The translations under genes and the position numbers were made by a program. Positions 8,973 through 18,300 of a DNA stretch of 64,000 nt are shown here, piece after piece. Source of the DNA: Chthonomonadales bacterium (GTDB lineage Bacteria > Armatimonadota > Chthonomonadetes > Chthonomonadales > CAJBBX01). A model generated the notes under the pieces. The model saw only the letters and a list, made by a program, of their open reading frames with translations. It had not been told where the DNA came from and made no database searches. Each line of letters opens with the position of its first letter. The stretch's first letter is position 1. The DNA is taken from contig JADLGO010000015.1 in the NCBI GenBank assembly GCA_020849275.1, positions 1 through 64,000 on the forward strand, written 5' to 3'.

Positions 8973-9866
8973 GTGCGAAGGGACCGTTGCGTGAACCTGG
9001 TAATCGCTGCAAGCGCCCTCATCGGGGTGCTCGGACTCGGACCGCGGGGGTCCGGACCCGAGCCCACCCCGCTATGGCCGGGGCCCGCCCCGGGCGCGAA
9101 AGGGACCGGTCCCGAGGACGTGCCAACGGTGGCGGTCTTCCGGCCAGACCCGGCGCGCGCCAACGGCATCGCTGTCATCGTCTGCCCGGGCGGCGGCTAT
9201 GCCGGCCACGCCGAGCACGAGGCCGAGCCGATCGCCCGATGGCTCAACTCCACGGGCGCGCTGGCGGTCGTGCTCCGCTACCGGCTCGGGCCGCGGTACC
9301 TTCACCCGGCGATGCTCCAGGACGCCCAGCGCGCCATTCGCCTCGCCCGCGCGCGCGCCGCCGAGTGGCGCGTGAACCCGCATCGCATCGGCATTCTGGG
9401 CTTCTCGGCCGGCGGGCACCTCGCCTCGACCGCCGCCACCCACTTCGACGGCGGCGACCCGGCCGCGACTGACCCGCTCGAGCGCCTGAGCTCCCGACCG
9501 GACTTCGCCGTGCTGATCTATCCGGTCGTCAGCATGGAGCCGCCGCTCGGCCATCCGGGTTCGCGCGCGAACCTGCTGGGCACGGACCCGCCGGCAGGGT
9601 TGGTTCGGTCGCTGAGCAACGAGACGCAGGTGACGCGGGAGACGCCACCGGTGTTCCTCGTCCATGGCGCCGACGACGAGGCGGTGCCGGTCGAGAACTC
9701 CCTGGTGTTCGCGGCGGCCTGCCGCAAGGCCGGCGTGCCCTTCGAGTTGCACGTCTTCGCGCATGGGCCGCACGGCTTTGGCCTGGGTGGCAGCGACCCC
9801 TCGCTGTCTCGCTGGCCGGAGCTCTGCGCCGCCTGGATGCGCCGCCTGTCGGCGCAGGCGCCGTAG
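8973..9866 (+). CDS. Exported alpha/beta-hydrolase (acetyl esterase / BD-FAE type)
   Basis: A 297-residue serine hydrolase. After a short basic n-region and a hydrophobic stretch (LVIAASALIGVLGL), the mature protein shows the oxyanion motif CPGGGY, the nucleophile elbow GFSAGG, an acid in HGADDEAVP and a histidine in HGPHGFG. This arrangement is typical of the acetyl-xylan-esterase or feruloyl-esterase-like family often found with plant-polysaccharide hydrolases. GTG 8973 is chosen because GAGG lies eight bases upstream and it gives a charged n-region; GTG 8991 is an alternative. The neighbouring hydrolases support a role in deacylating polysaccharide or its oligomers. Confidence 0.85.
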   Translation: MRRDRCVNLVIAASALIGVLGLGPRGSGPEPTPLWPGPAPGAKGTGPEDVPTVAVFRPDPARANGIAVIVCPGGGYAGHAEHEAEPIARWLNSTGALAVVLRYRLGPRYLHPAMLQDAQRAIRLARARAAEWRVNPHRIGILGFSAGGHLASTAATHFDGGDPAATDPLERLSSRPDFAVLIYPVVSMEPPLGHPGSRANLLGTDPPAGLVRSLSNETQVTRETPPVFLVHGADDEAVPVENSLVFAAACRKAGVPFELHVFAHGPHGFGLGGSDPSLSRWPELCAAWMRRLSAQAP

Positions 9867-10003
9867 CGGCGACGAGCCCGTGGCGCCGCAGTGCGGCGGA
9901 CGAGCGCCACTCGACGTGGCGGAAGTCATGCTCAGACCTCGCCTTACCAGCTCTCCTCCAGGGTGCTCGCGCGGCCGTGCTCGACCGGGCACGGTCGCGA
10001 CCG

Positions 10004-10468
10004 CTACTCGGGCACATGGGGCGGCTCGGCGGGCGCGCGGCGTACCCAGCCCGAGCCGAGCAGTGGCACGGTGCCCGAGGGGAGCTCGCCGCGCGCCGTT
10101 CCCATCACGGCGGCCTCGAGCAAGTCACCGCGCTCGGCCGCGGAGAGGAGCATCTCGCCGTCGATCCCGGTCAAGGGCACCTTCATGCGGCGGCGCCAAC
10201 TCCACGGCTCGTTGAGGTCGCGCAGGCTGACGTAGAGGAATGGCGAACCCGCCCGGCCGTGGATGTGCGGTCCGGCCAGGACCGGCTCTGGTGATATGCG
10301 CGGGACGCGCGCCTCGCACTCGAAGACCAGGGAGCCATCGGGCAGCGATGCGCCGGGCAGCAGGCCGCCGGAGGCGTCCTGGAGCCCCAGCTCCGACCGC
10401 TGGGGCTCGGCCAACGGTGGCCGGATACAGACGACGCGGAGGGTCAGGCTCAGCTCCCGGGCCTTCAT
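10004..10468 (-). CDS. DUF5990-like protein of unknown function
   Basis: A 154-residue protein starting KARELSLTLRVVCIRPP. The order of motifs (LRVVCIRPPLAE, SELGLQDASG, PDGSLVFECEARV, GPHIHGRAGSPFLYVSL, WRRRMKVPLTGI) matches my recollection of DUF5990. That family is believed to form a beta-sandwich; no role is known. ATG 10468 has GGAG six bases upstream. Converging with the esterase gene. Confidence 0.6.
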   Translation of the reverse strand: MKARELSLTLRVVCIRPPLAEPQRSELGLQDASGGLLPGASLPDGSLVFECEARVPRISPEPVLAGPHIHGRAGSPFLYVSLRDLNEPWSWRRRMKVPLTGIDGEMLLSAAERGDLLEAAVMGTARGELPSGTVPLLGSGWVRRAPAEPPHVPE

Positions 10469-10614
10469 GGGTGGCTCCGTGTGGGCACGCTCCCGCAAGC
10501 CCTACGGCTGCCTACGACCACGCGTTCCGCCGGGACCCGTTCGCCAGGAGAAGCGCTTCAGCGCGGCGAATGCTACGCCAACGCCGGCTCCGCCGGTGGC
10601 CAAAGGAGGTGAGT

Positions 10615-12135
10615 ATGCGCGCGCGACGGGCACTGCCGCTCGTGCTGCTGGCGGCGGCCGCCTGTGCCCTGGCCGACCGCGCCGACCGATGGCGCGACCC
10701 GAAGCCCGCGGCGCCGGACCTGTCGGTACGCTTCATCGAGAGGACACCCCGGTACCCTGGCCTCAAACTCGAGTACCGTCGGATCGACGAGCCGAACGGC
10801 AACAAGGGCGACGGGCTCCCGGCCCGGGTCGTGAACGCCTCGGAGCAGCATGGCCCGATGTCCGGCCAGTGGGTGACGTTCATCGCGCACGTGCGAAATG
10901 CCGGCGCCGCCGTGGCGCCGCGCTACGACTGGCACTGGCTCCTCGACGGCCGCGACGTGCGGGGAGGGTGGAGCGAGCCGCTTGCGCCGGGCGCCGAGCG
11001 CGCCTACCGCTGGCGCTGGCGGTGGGTCGCGGGCCGACACCACATCGGGTTCGAGGTCAACCGTGGGCGTCTCTTCGGCGAGGTCACGCGCAAGAACAAC
11101 AGCGTGGCCGATGCGACCGATGCGCTCTCGTTCCACTTCTTCGTCGACCCGCGAGTCTACGCGTGGTTCGCGGGCGTCCGGAACGGGCTCGACTCGTACT
11201 CGTGGGACGACTGGGCTCAGTTTCAGGTCCGCGAGATGAACCGCGAGTTTCGGGACGAGATTCACCCGGCCACGCCCGCGGGCATCGTCGTGCGGCTTCG
11301 CCTGGATCGCGTGACCCTGCTGCCCGACGACTACCGCGACCCTGGCGGGACGCACGCCCCCGAGGACAACGTCACGGGCGGTAACGACGGCGTGTGGGGC
11401 TTCACCAACGAGCTTCTGCGCCCCAACGCCCAGGGGAAGGCCTTCTATGAGGCCAATCCGCAGTGGCTGCTGGGTCCCGAGTGGCCTCTGCACCACGAGC
11501 TCGGCCACCAGCTCGGTCAGCCCGACTACTACCTGCTACCGGTGTCTGGTGAGCGAAACGGCGCGCTGCCGGGCGTGCCCTACGAGCCGGCGGCGTGGTT
11601 CCGTGACCAGATGATGTACGCCGGCAACTACGCGCACGACGAGGCGATCGGCAAGGGCAAGGGCACCTGGGATTCCGGCTATCGCTTCTGGGGCGAGCAT
11701 GCCGCGCGCGCCCTCAACCGCGACGCGCACCTGCGGCGCGGCTTCTTTGGCACGTTCCTCGTCGACGTTCCGGCGCGCAACCGCTTCGTCATTGTTGACG
11801 AGCGCGGCCGGCCGATCCCCAACGCGGGCGTGGCCATGCACGTCGCGATCTCGCGCGAGTACGGCAACGCGCGCTTCGACGCGCGCCCCGACTTCACCGG
11901 GCGAACAGGTCCCGACGGCGCCTGGACGCTCCAGCGCTCGCCGTGGCGGGTCATCCTGAACTGGACGAGCAACGGGGCGGTCCAACTGGTCGTCCACCCG
12001 CGCGGCGGGCCCGCTCGCGTCGGGTTCCTGAACATCACCGACTTCAACCTGGCCTACTGGCGCGGGCACCGCGACCTGGCCAGCTACGACGTCGTCGCGC
12101 GGACGGTGGAGGGGGCGCGATCCCGCCGGCCGTGA
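10615..12135 (+). CDS. Exported zincin-like protein with CARDB-type domain
   Basis: A 506-residue exported protein with a signal peptide (RARRALPLVLLAAAACALA). Residues about 80-180 look like a CARDB or Ig-like adhesion fold (VAPRYDWHWLLDGRDV, GRHHIGFEVN). The central region carries HHELGHQLGQPD (293-304), which fits a HExxH-type zinc site with a possible third ligand nearby. A carboxypeptidase-regulatory-like repeat follows (VIVDERGRPIPNAGVAMHV). A perfect Shine-Dalgarno AAAGGAGGT lies five bases before the ATG. It may be a secreted peptidase. Third zinc ligand and activity are unproven. Confidence 0.6.
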   Translation: MRARRALPLVLLAAAACALADRADRWRDPKPAAPDLSVRFIERTPRYPGLKLEYRRIDEPNGNKGDGLPARVVNASEQHGPMSGQWVTFIAHVRNAGAAVAPRYDWHWLLDGRDVRGGWSEPLAPGAERAYRWRWRWVAGRHHIGFEVNRGRLFGEVTRKNNSVADATDALSFHFFVDPRVYAWFAGVRNGLDSYSWDDWAQFQVREMNREFRDEIHPATPAGIVVRLRLDRVTLLPDDYRDPGGTHAPEDNVTGGNDGVWGFTNELLRPNAQGKAFYEANPQWLLGPEWPLHHELGHQLGQPDYYLLPVSGERNGALPGVPYEPAAWFRDQMMYAGNYAHDEAIGKGKGTWDSGYRFWGEHAARALNRDAHLRRGFFGTFLVDVPARNRFVIVDERGRPIPNAGVAMHVAISREYGNARFDARPDFTGRTGPDGAWTLQRSPWRVILNWTSNGAVQLVVHPRGGPARVGFLNITDFNLAYWRGHRDLASYDVVARTVEGARSRRP

Positions 12136-12163
12136 ACCGCATCAGCGTGGAAAGGACTCAACC

Positions 12164-12922
12164 ATGGCCGCGATCCCCGTCGCATTGCAGTTGTACACGG
12201 TTCGTGACGAGACGGCGCGTGACTTCGTCGGCACGCTGCGCAAGGTGGCCGACCTGGGTTACGCCGGCGTCGAGTTGGCCGGCACGGGCGGGCTGGCGGC
12301 CGCGGAGCTCCGCCGCCTGCTTGGCGATCTGGGCCTGCAGGTCGCGGGGAGCCATGTCGGCATGGAGCAGCTCGCGGGCGGCCTCCCGGCGGCGCTCGAC
12401 TACAACGCCGAGCTCGGGAACCCGTGGGTCGTCTGCCCGTACCTTCCGGAGGACCGGCGCGGTGACGCGGCCGCGTGGCGCGCGGTAGGGGCATGGTTCG
12501 ACACGGTCGGCGCAGCATGTCGCGAGCGCGACATGCAGTTCTGCTACCACAACCATGCCTTCGAGTTTGCGCGCCACGACGGCCAGCTCGGCCTGGACCT
12601 CCTGTTCGGCTCGAGCAGCCCCGACCTGGTGAAGTCCGAGCTCGACACCTACTGGGTGCGCCATGGCGGCCAGGACCCGGCCGCGTACATTCGCCGGTAC
12701 GCGGGCCGCGTGCCGCTGGTGCACCTGAAGGACATGGCGGCCGGGGAGCAGCGCACGTTCGCGGAGGTGGGCGAGGGCATCATGGACTTTGACGCCATCT
12801 TCGCGGCCTCCACCGAGTCAGGCGTCGCCTGGTACATCGTGGAGCAGGACGTCTGCCAGCGCCCGTCGCTGGAGAGCGCGGCCATCAGCCTGCGAAACCT
12901 GAGGCAGCGCGGCATCGCGTGA
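12164..12922 (+). CDS. Sugar phosphate isomerase/epimerase (AP-endonuclease-2 fold)
   Basis: A 252-residue TIM-barrel of the xylose-isomerase-like superfamily. Diagnostic pieces are IPVALQLYTVRDE at the start, YAGVELAGT, a metal-binding region around YHNHAFEF, VKSELDTYWV, PLVHLKDM and a C-terminal glutamate in WYIVEQD. Such proteins isomerise or epimerise sugars or inositols. GGAAAGGA precedes the ATG. It lies 28 bases after the zincin-like gene and is followed by a strong hairpin. Exact substrate is unknown. Confidence 0.85.
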   Translation: MAAIPVALQLYTVRDETARDFVGTLRKVADLGYAGVELAGTGGLAAAELRRLLGDLGLQVAGSHVGMEQLAGGLPAALDYNAELGNPWVVCPYLPEDRRGDAAAWRAVGAWFDTVGAACRERDMQFCYHNHAFEFARHDGQLGLDLLFGSSSPDLVKSELDTYWVRHGGQDPAAYIRRYAGRVPLVHLKDMAAGEQRTFAEVGEGIMDFDAIFAASTESGVAWYIVEQDVCQRPSLESAAISLRNLRQRGIA

Positions 12923-12954
12923 GGCGGGCATCGCCCGGGGCTGGGCCGCGCACC

Positions 12955-12987
12955 GGCCCGGCGCCCGCCGCCGGGGGGCGCCGGGCC
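12955..12987. terminator. Bidirectional terminator-like hairpin
   Basis: A perfect 12-bp stem (GGCCCGGCGCCC, 12955-12966, with its complement 12976-12987) and a 9-base loop sit between the converging isomerase and thyX genes. There is no long T run, so it may be a weak or Rho-assisted terminator. Confidence 0.6.
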
Positions 12988-12991
12988 TCGC

Positions 12992-13897
12992 TCAGACCTT
13001 GGGGTGCGACGTCTTCACGGCGTGCGTGCCATCCGGCAGCGGGTCGAGCTCGTAGTCGCCGAACAGGTAACGGTCGGCCGCCGCCAGGCAGCCGTGGACG
13101 CGCACCGCGAGCGCGCGGATTTCGGTCTCGGCGTGCGCGCTCGCACGCATTTCCACGAAGTGCCTCCAGGCGCGCGCGTTGCCGGTGACCACGATCGGGG
13201 CCTCGGTCTCGTTCGGCAGAACGGACCGCGCGGTCTGCCGCACCTTCTTGCGCAGGTCCGTGCGCGCCTCGCCGCCGAGGATGCCGTCCCCGGCCCTCTG
13301 GCGCGCGACCAGCGCCGAGGCCAGCTCGTCGTACTCCGCGGAGGCGCGGTCGACGCGCCCCTCGAAGAGAGCGTGCAGCTCCGGGTCGCCGGCGTACTCC
13401 GGCCGCTCGACGAACCGCAGCGCCTTGCCGGACACGTAGCGCTGGCTGAGCTGCGAGTATCCAAAGCCAGCCCGGTGGCGTACGAGCTCGTGCGTGACGC
13501 TGCGCGAGATTCCGTAGCAGAGCAGCGTGAAGCACGCGTGCTCCAGGACGCTGCCATGGCCTGACGAGAGGATGTTCTCGAAGTAGCGCCGGGCGTCGCG
13601 GTTGTGCGTGCGACGCGGACCGAAGGAGGCGTAGCAGAGTTGGCCCGCTACCTTGCAGACCTGCGCGCCAGGCGGCAGCGGCGTCGGATCCTCCAGGTAG
13701 TCGGCGAACCCGAGCGCCTGATCGAAGCCGCCGAGGAACTCGCCGAGGCTGGCGAGGTGCACCTCGGGACGCGCGATCACGTGGACGCCGGGATCGCGCA
13801 GGTAGGGCGTTCCGCCTCGGGTGCGGAGCACGGGCGAGGGCACGAAGGGAAACCCCGTGTCGGCGCCGTGCACGGCGGGCGGGAGGTCGGTCGGCAT
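12992..13897 (-). CDS. thyX: Flavin-dependent thymidylate synthase ThyX
   Basis: A 301-residue enzyme that makes dTMP from dUMP using FAD and folate, independent of ThyA. The signature RHRAGFGYSQLSQRY (RHR followed by S) gives the flavin and dUMP site. Other expected pieces are SVLEHACFTLLCYGISRSVTHELVRH and the C-terminal RASAHAETEIRALA. ATG 13897 has AAGGGG ten bases upstream. The protein is longer than many ThyX proteins because of N- and C-terminal extensions. It is transcribed toward the isomerase gene, separated by a hairpin. Confidence 0.92.
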   Translation of the reverse strand: MPTDLPPAVHGADTGFPFVPSPVLRTRGGTPYLRDPGVHVIARPEVHLASLGEFLGGFDQALGFADYLEDPTPLPPGAQVCKVAGQLCYASFGPRRTHNRDARRYFENILSSGHGSVLEHACFTLLCYGISRSVTHELVRHRAGFGYSQLSQRYVSGKALRFVERPEYAGDPELHALFEGRVDRASAEYDELASALVARQRAGDGILGGEARTDLRKKVRQTARSVLPNETEAPIVVTGNARAWRHFVEMRASAHAETEIRALAVRVHGCLAAADRYLFGDYELDPLPDGTHAVKTSHPKV

Positions 13898-14025
13898 GGG
13901 AGGCACCCCTTGCGGTGAGTATGCCCGTGAAGGTTCCTCCCGGACCGGTTGCGATCCTGCGTCCGCCAACGCCGGTAATCAGTGGCCCGCGCCCTTTAGC
14001 ACCTGGGCGCCGCGCCGCGATAGTG

Positions 14026-14031
14026 TATAAT
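14026..14031 (+). promoter_or_regulatory. -10 promoter element TATAAT
   Basis: A perfect TATAAT at 14026-14031 with TG directly in front. No good -35 hexamer is seen, so it may act as a TG-assisted promoter or need an activator. A 7-bp hairpin (14036-14042 with 14048-14054) lies at the expected start of the RNA. Confidence 0.5.
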
Positions 14032-14107
14032 GAGGGCGCGCCGAGTCGGCGCGCAGCGCGCCGCCGACCGGCTGCCGTCATGGTGCCGGTGGAAAGGAGA
14101 CGAACCG

Positions 14108-14176
14108 ATGTCTGTTTCCGACGCCACTCGCAGGAGTGTCGCACGCCCGTCTCCCGTCTGCCGCGCCGCACGCTGA
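14108..14176 (+). CDS. Possible 22-residue leader peptide
   Basis: A short frame encoding MSVSDATRRSVARPSPVCRAAR. GGAAAGGAG lies eight bases before the ATG, a better ribosome site than most genes here have. It sits 35-150 bases inside the predicted leader of the sigma factor gene. It is rich in serine and arginine with no hydrophobic segment. It could be a leader peptide controlling the downstream hairpins, or chance. Confidence 0.35.
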   Translation: MSVSDATRRSVARPSPVCRAAR

Positions 14177-14204
14177 GGCTTCCCGCGGGGCCGCGAACTG
14201 GCAC

Positions 14205-14302
14205 GGCGCCGCTCGCCTGAGCGGCGCCCGGTGCCGCGCGTCCACCATCCGGCTGTCAGCGCTCGCCGCATCGCCGGGGCCACGGGCTTGCATGCCCGTG
14301 GC
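14205..14302 (+). promoter_or_regulatory. Pair of equal-sized leader hairpins
   Basis: Two perfect hairpins with 9-bp stems and 6-base loops: GGCGCCGCT/AGCGGCGCC at 14205-14228, and GCCACGGGC/GCCCGTGGC at 14279-14302. The second is 34 bases before the sigma factor start and is followed by CTTT, so it could act as an attenuator or a ribosome-access switch. Function is inferred. Confidence 0.45.
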
Positions 14303-14336
14303 CTTTCGCATGTCCCAGGCGAGGAGCAACCGCAGG

Positions 14337-14945
14337 ATGGCCCTGTGCTATGAGTGTGCCCGCCGCGGCGAGCCGCGAGCGGTCGAGTCGGTCGCGGGCG
14401 CGCTGCGCGCCCGCATCGAGCGGATGGCGGCCCACTACGCGCGGCGCAGCGCGCAGGACGCCGATGACTTGCAGCAGGAGGCATGGCTGGGGGTACTGGA
14501 GGCGCTCCCGGACCTTGACGTGACCATCGGCGTGCCGGAGGGCTTCCTCCTTCAGCGCGCCCGCTGGCGCCTGCTCGACTCGCTGCGCCGGTCGCGGCGC
14601 GCCGCCGCGCTCACACTGGATGAGGTGGGGGAGGTGGCGGCGGCGCACGACGAGGGCCGTGGCATCGACGAGCGCCTCGTCGTGATGGACTTCGTCCGGG
14701 GCCTGCCCGAGGTCCAGCGCGCCATCGTCGCCTGCCTTGTGGCCGGCTACTCGTGGCGCGAGACGGGGAAGGCGCTCGGCTGCACGTCGGCCAACGTCGC
14801 CTACCACATGCGCGGGATCCGGAAGCGGTACGCCGCGCATTTCGGCGCGGGCGACGGCGCCACGGCGCACGTGGGCGGCGAGCCCGCCGCGACTACGCCC
14901 AGGTCGTCTCGTCCCTCGGCGCGGCGGCCTCGGGCATCTCCCTGA
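14337..14945 (+). CDS. Small sigma-70-family RNA polymerase sigma factor
   Basis: A 202-residue protein with sigma region 2 (ARYSAQDADDLQQEAWLGV-like: RSAQDADDLQQEAWLGVLE, then FLLQRARWRLLDSLRRSRR) and region 4 (LPEVQRAIVACLVAGYSWRETGKALGCTSANVAYHM, a helix-turn-helix). This is the compact ECF-type or SigF-like arrangement that directs RNA polymerase to a small regulon. The N-terminus has CYEC, an unusual pair of cysteines that could sense redox or bind zinc. GAGGAG lies ten bases before ATG 14337; earlier in-frame starts would read through the leader hairpins. The 3' end overlaps an opposing gene by 53 bases. No anti-sigma gene is adjacent. Confidence 0.8.
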   Translation: MALCYECARRGEPRAVESVAGALRARIERMAAHYARRSAQDADDLQQEAWLGVLEALPDLDVTIGVPEGFLLQRARWRLLDSLRRSRRAAALTLDEVGEVAAAHDEGRGIDERLVVMDFVRGLPEVQRAIVACLVAGYSWRETGKALGCTSANVAYHMRGIRKRYAAHFGAGDGATAHVGGEPAATTPRSSRPSARRPRASP

Positions 14946-15156
14946 AGCGGCCGTAGTCCGGTCCGTGGGGCTGCTCGTCGGCCGCGGGGCGGAGCGCGCG
15001 ACATCCCTCGCGCGTCGCCGCGCCGGGGGCCTCGCTGCCGTGGCGGTGGCGATCGAAAACGCGCTCGATCTCCCTCACGAGTCTGGCGCGGTCACAGTCG
15101 GGATCTTCCTTGTTGATGGCGTCACGCACGTCGTCGAGCAGAAGATCCAGGTTCAT
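14893..15156 (-). CDS. Small acidic/basic hypothetical protein
   Basis: An 87-residue protein. The first half is helical and acidic (NLDLLLDDVRDAINKEDPDC), followed by ARLVREIERVFDRHRHG; the second half is Pro/Ala/Arg-rich. A good AGGGAGG site lies seven bases before ATG 15156, and the start is sharply better than upstream in-frame options. The gene overlaps the 3' end of the sigma factor tail-to-tail. No function recognised; it could be an anti-sigma or partner protein but there is no direct evidence. Confidence 0.5.
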   Translation of the reverse strand: MNLDLLLDDVRDAINKEDPDCDRARLVREIERVFDRHRHGSEAPGAATREGCRALRPAADEQPHGPDYGRFREMPEAAAPRDETTWA

Positions 15157-15290
15157 GGTGGGCCTCCCTGGCCGCGTTCCGGCGGTCCGCGGCTTGCGCC
15201 CTCTGACGCCGCTCCCTTGCGCGTCAGCGGGCGCGAGCCGTGACCTAGACGCGCCGGCCGGGGGTAGGGTTCCCGCCACTCGGCAAACGC

Positions 15291-15324
15291 GCGCGGGGGG
15301 CGGAACGACGTCCGCCCCCCGCGC
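15291..15324 (-). terminator. Strong terminator hairpin of secA
   Basis: A perfect 14-bp stem (GCGCGGGGGGCGGA, complement at 15311-15324) with a 6-base loop, 21 bases after the secA stop. A short GTTTG follows on the minus strand. Confidence 0.75.
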
Positions 15325-15344
15325 ATTGTCGCGTCCGGTGCGTC

Positions 15345-18300
15345 TCAGTCCGGGTAATGGCAGTGCTTGTACTTCTTGCCGCTGCCGCACCAGCACGCAT
15401 CGTTGCGCCCGAGCTTACGCTGCGCGCGCGGGCCCGCGACCCCGGCAGTCGACGCCTGGCCCCCATCGTCGGCCGGGAGGGGAGTGTACTGCCGCGGACG
15501 CGGGCGCGTCTCGACGACCGGCTGCACGTGGAACATGAAACGCGCGATCTCGTCCTGGATCGAGTGCTGCATGTCCTCGAACATCTCGAAGGCTTCCTTG
15601 TTGTAGACGACGAGCGGATCCTGTTGGCCGTACCCTCGAAGGTTAATGCCCTCCTGCAGGTAGTCCATATTCGCCAGGTGCTCCATCCACTTCTGGTTCA
15701 CGACCTGAAGCGCGACGCGGCGCTCGAGCTCGCGCATAGCGGACTCGTCGCCGAACGCCTCCACGAGCTCACTCTCCTTGTCGGCATAGGCTTTCTCCAC
15801 CAGCTCGAGGAGGAAATCCTCAACATCGGCGCGCGACCTACCCGTCAGGTCCGAGGGTTGAGCGTACCGCGAGAGTGGGAAGTACTGATCGAGACCGTTG
15901 TAGAGCTCGTCCAGGTCCCAGTCTTGCGCCGCCGCCGCCTCCGAGCAGAACATCCGCACGGCGTCGCTGACCGTATGGCGCAGAAAGCCGAGGATGGTCT
16001 CGCGCAGGTCGGCGCCGCGGAGCACGCGGCGTCGCTCCGCGTAGATCACCTCGCGCTGCTTGTTGCGCACGTCGTCGTACTTGAGGACGTGGTTGCGCAT
16101 CTCGAAGTGATGCTCTTCGACCTTCTTCTGCGCCCGTTCGATCATCCGCGACAGGATGCGGGCGTCCATCATCTGGTCTTCCGGCCATGTGCGCAGAAGC
16201 GGGTGCTGGCTGCGGTCGCCGAACAGACGCCACAGCTCATCCTCGAGCGAGACGAAGAAGCGGCTCTCGCCGGGATCGCCCTGGCGGCCGGACCGCCCGC
16301 GAAGCTGGTTGTCGATCCGGCGGCTCTCGTGGCGCTCGGTGCCCAGGATGAACAGGCCTCCGACGGCGCGGACCTCATCGGCGGCGCGCGAGTGCTCCTC
16401 GGGCGTCAGAGTGGTCACCGTGTCCAGCACGCTGCGCTTGCCGCCGCGCCGGTAGGAGAGCAGCACCACGGCCGGCGCCTCCTCGCCCTCGCCTCCCTCG
16501 GGGCCGGCGCCCTCGACGTCCGGCTTCGCCTCATCCGCCGCAACTCCATTGACGGCGGCCGGCTCGGGCGTCAGCGACGTGTCCTGTCCGGGCGGGAGCT
16601 GCTGGTCCTGCGGCTTGCCGCCCAGCAGGATGTCGACGCCGCGGCCGGCCATGTTGGTCGCGATGGTGATGGCGCCCTTGCGGCCCGCCTCGGCGATGAT
16701 GATGGCCTCTTTCTCGTGGTACTTGGCGTTGAGCACGTTGTGCGGGATGCCGTGGCGCAGCGCCTCGTCGAGGTTGGCCAGCGTCTCCTCGTTGGCCTCG
16801 AGCTCGAGTAACTGGAGGATCTCGCGCTCGTTGGCCTCGTTGAGCGGGTCCGACGGCAGGCCAAGCTCCCGGATCATCGGTGTCAGCTTGCCCACCGTGA
16901 GCGCGTCCAGGTTCTGGTTCAGCGACTCGTTCCACTTCTCGCGCTGTGCCTTGTCCATCTTGGAGGCCTCCATCCGGGCCCGAATGATGGAGACCATACA
17001 GAGCACCTGCAGGCTGTCGTAGGTGATTCGGCTCGAGACCTTCTCCGACATCTCGATGGAGCGCGTACCTACAAGCACCGGCTGCTGCTTGGCGTAGAGG
17101 CGCAGGATCTCGGCCGCAATGCCGCGAAACTTGTGCTCCTGTACCTTGTAGATGACGTCCGGCCGATCGGCACGCACCATCGGCCGGTTCGTGGGCACCA
17201 CGACAACGTCGAGGCCGTAGATCTTGCGGAACTCGTCCTCCTCCGTTTTGGCGGTGCCGGTCATGCCGGCCAGCTTTAGGTAGAGCCGAAACAGGTTCTG
17301 GAACGTGATCGTCGCCAGCGTCTGGGACTCGTGCTTGATCTCCACCCCTTCCTTGGCCTCGATGGCCTGGTGGAGACCGTCGGAGTAGCGCCGACCGAAC
17401 ATGAGGCGTCCGGTGAACTCGTCAACGATGATGATCTCGCCGTCCCGCACGACGTAATCGATGTCCTTGCGGAAGAGGGCCTGCGCCTTCATGGCCGCCG
17501 TCACGTAGTGCATCATCTGTGGATCGTCGGCCAGGTTGCGCACGCCCAGCATGGCCTCGATCCGCTGCACGCCGGCATCGCTTGGCGCTACGGTCTTCGC
17601 CTTCTCGTCGACGAGATAGTGGATGTTGGGGTTATTGCGGTCGGCGTTGGGGTCGTCGCGCTCCTGCTGTGTCTTGGAGTCCTTGCCGCCGCGGAGTTGT
17701 CGGATGACCCGGTCGACCTTGTAGTACATGCTCGTGTCCTGGTCGACGAAGCCGGAGATGATCAGCGGCGTGCGGGCCTCGTCGATCAGGATGCTGTCGA
17801 CCTCGTCGATGATCGCGTAGTGCAACTCGCGCATCGACAGATCGTCGGCGTGGAACGCCATGTTGTCGCGGAGGTAGTCGAAGCCGAACTCGTTGTTCGT
17901 GCCATAGGTCACGTCGCAGGCGTAGGCCTCGCGGCGCGAGATGGGCCGGCAGAAGGTGAAGCGCGGGTCCGGGTCCTCATAGGTCGGATCGTAGATGTAG
18001 GAGCCGCCCTCGTCGCCGGTCTCGGGGCTCTGACCCTGGATGATACCGACCGACATGCCGAGCAGGTCGTAGACGGGTCCCATCCATACGGCGCCAACCT
18101 TGGAGAGGTAGTCGTTGGCGGTGACCAGGTGGGCGCCGCGGCCCGCGAGCGCGTTCAGGTAGAGGGGCAGAGTCGCCATCAGCGTCTTGCCCTCGCCGGT
18201 CTTCAGCTCGGCGATGCGGCCGTCATGCGCCGCCATGCCGCCGATGAGCTGCACGTCGTAGGCCCTCTGCCCCAGCGTGCGCCGCGCGGCCTCGCGCACC

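Larger units (their letters stand above)
13898..14336 (+). other. 439-base gap holding a structured leader
   Basis: Between divergent thyX and a sigma factor. It holds a -10 box (14026-14031), a hairpin right at the predicted transcript start (14036-14054), a 22-codon reading frame (14108-14176) with a strong ribosome site, and two perfect 9-bp, 6-base-loop hairpins (14205-14228 and 14279-14302). Confidence 0.6.
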
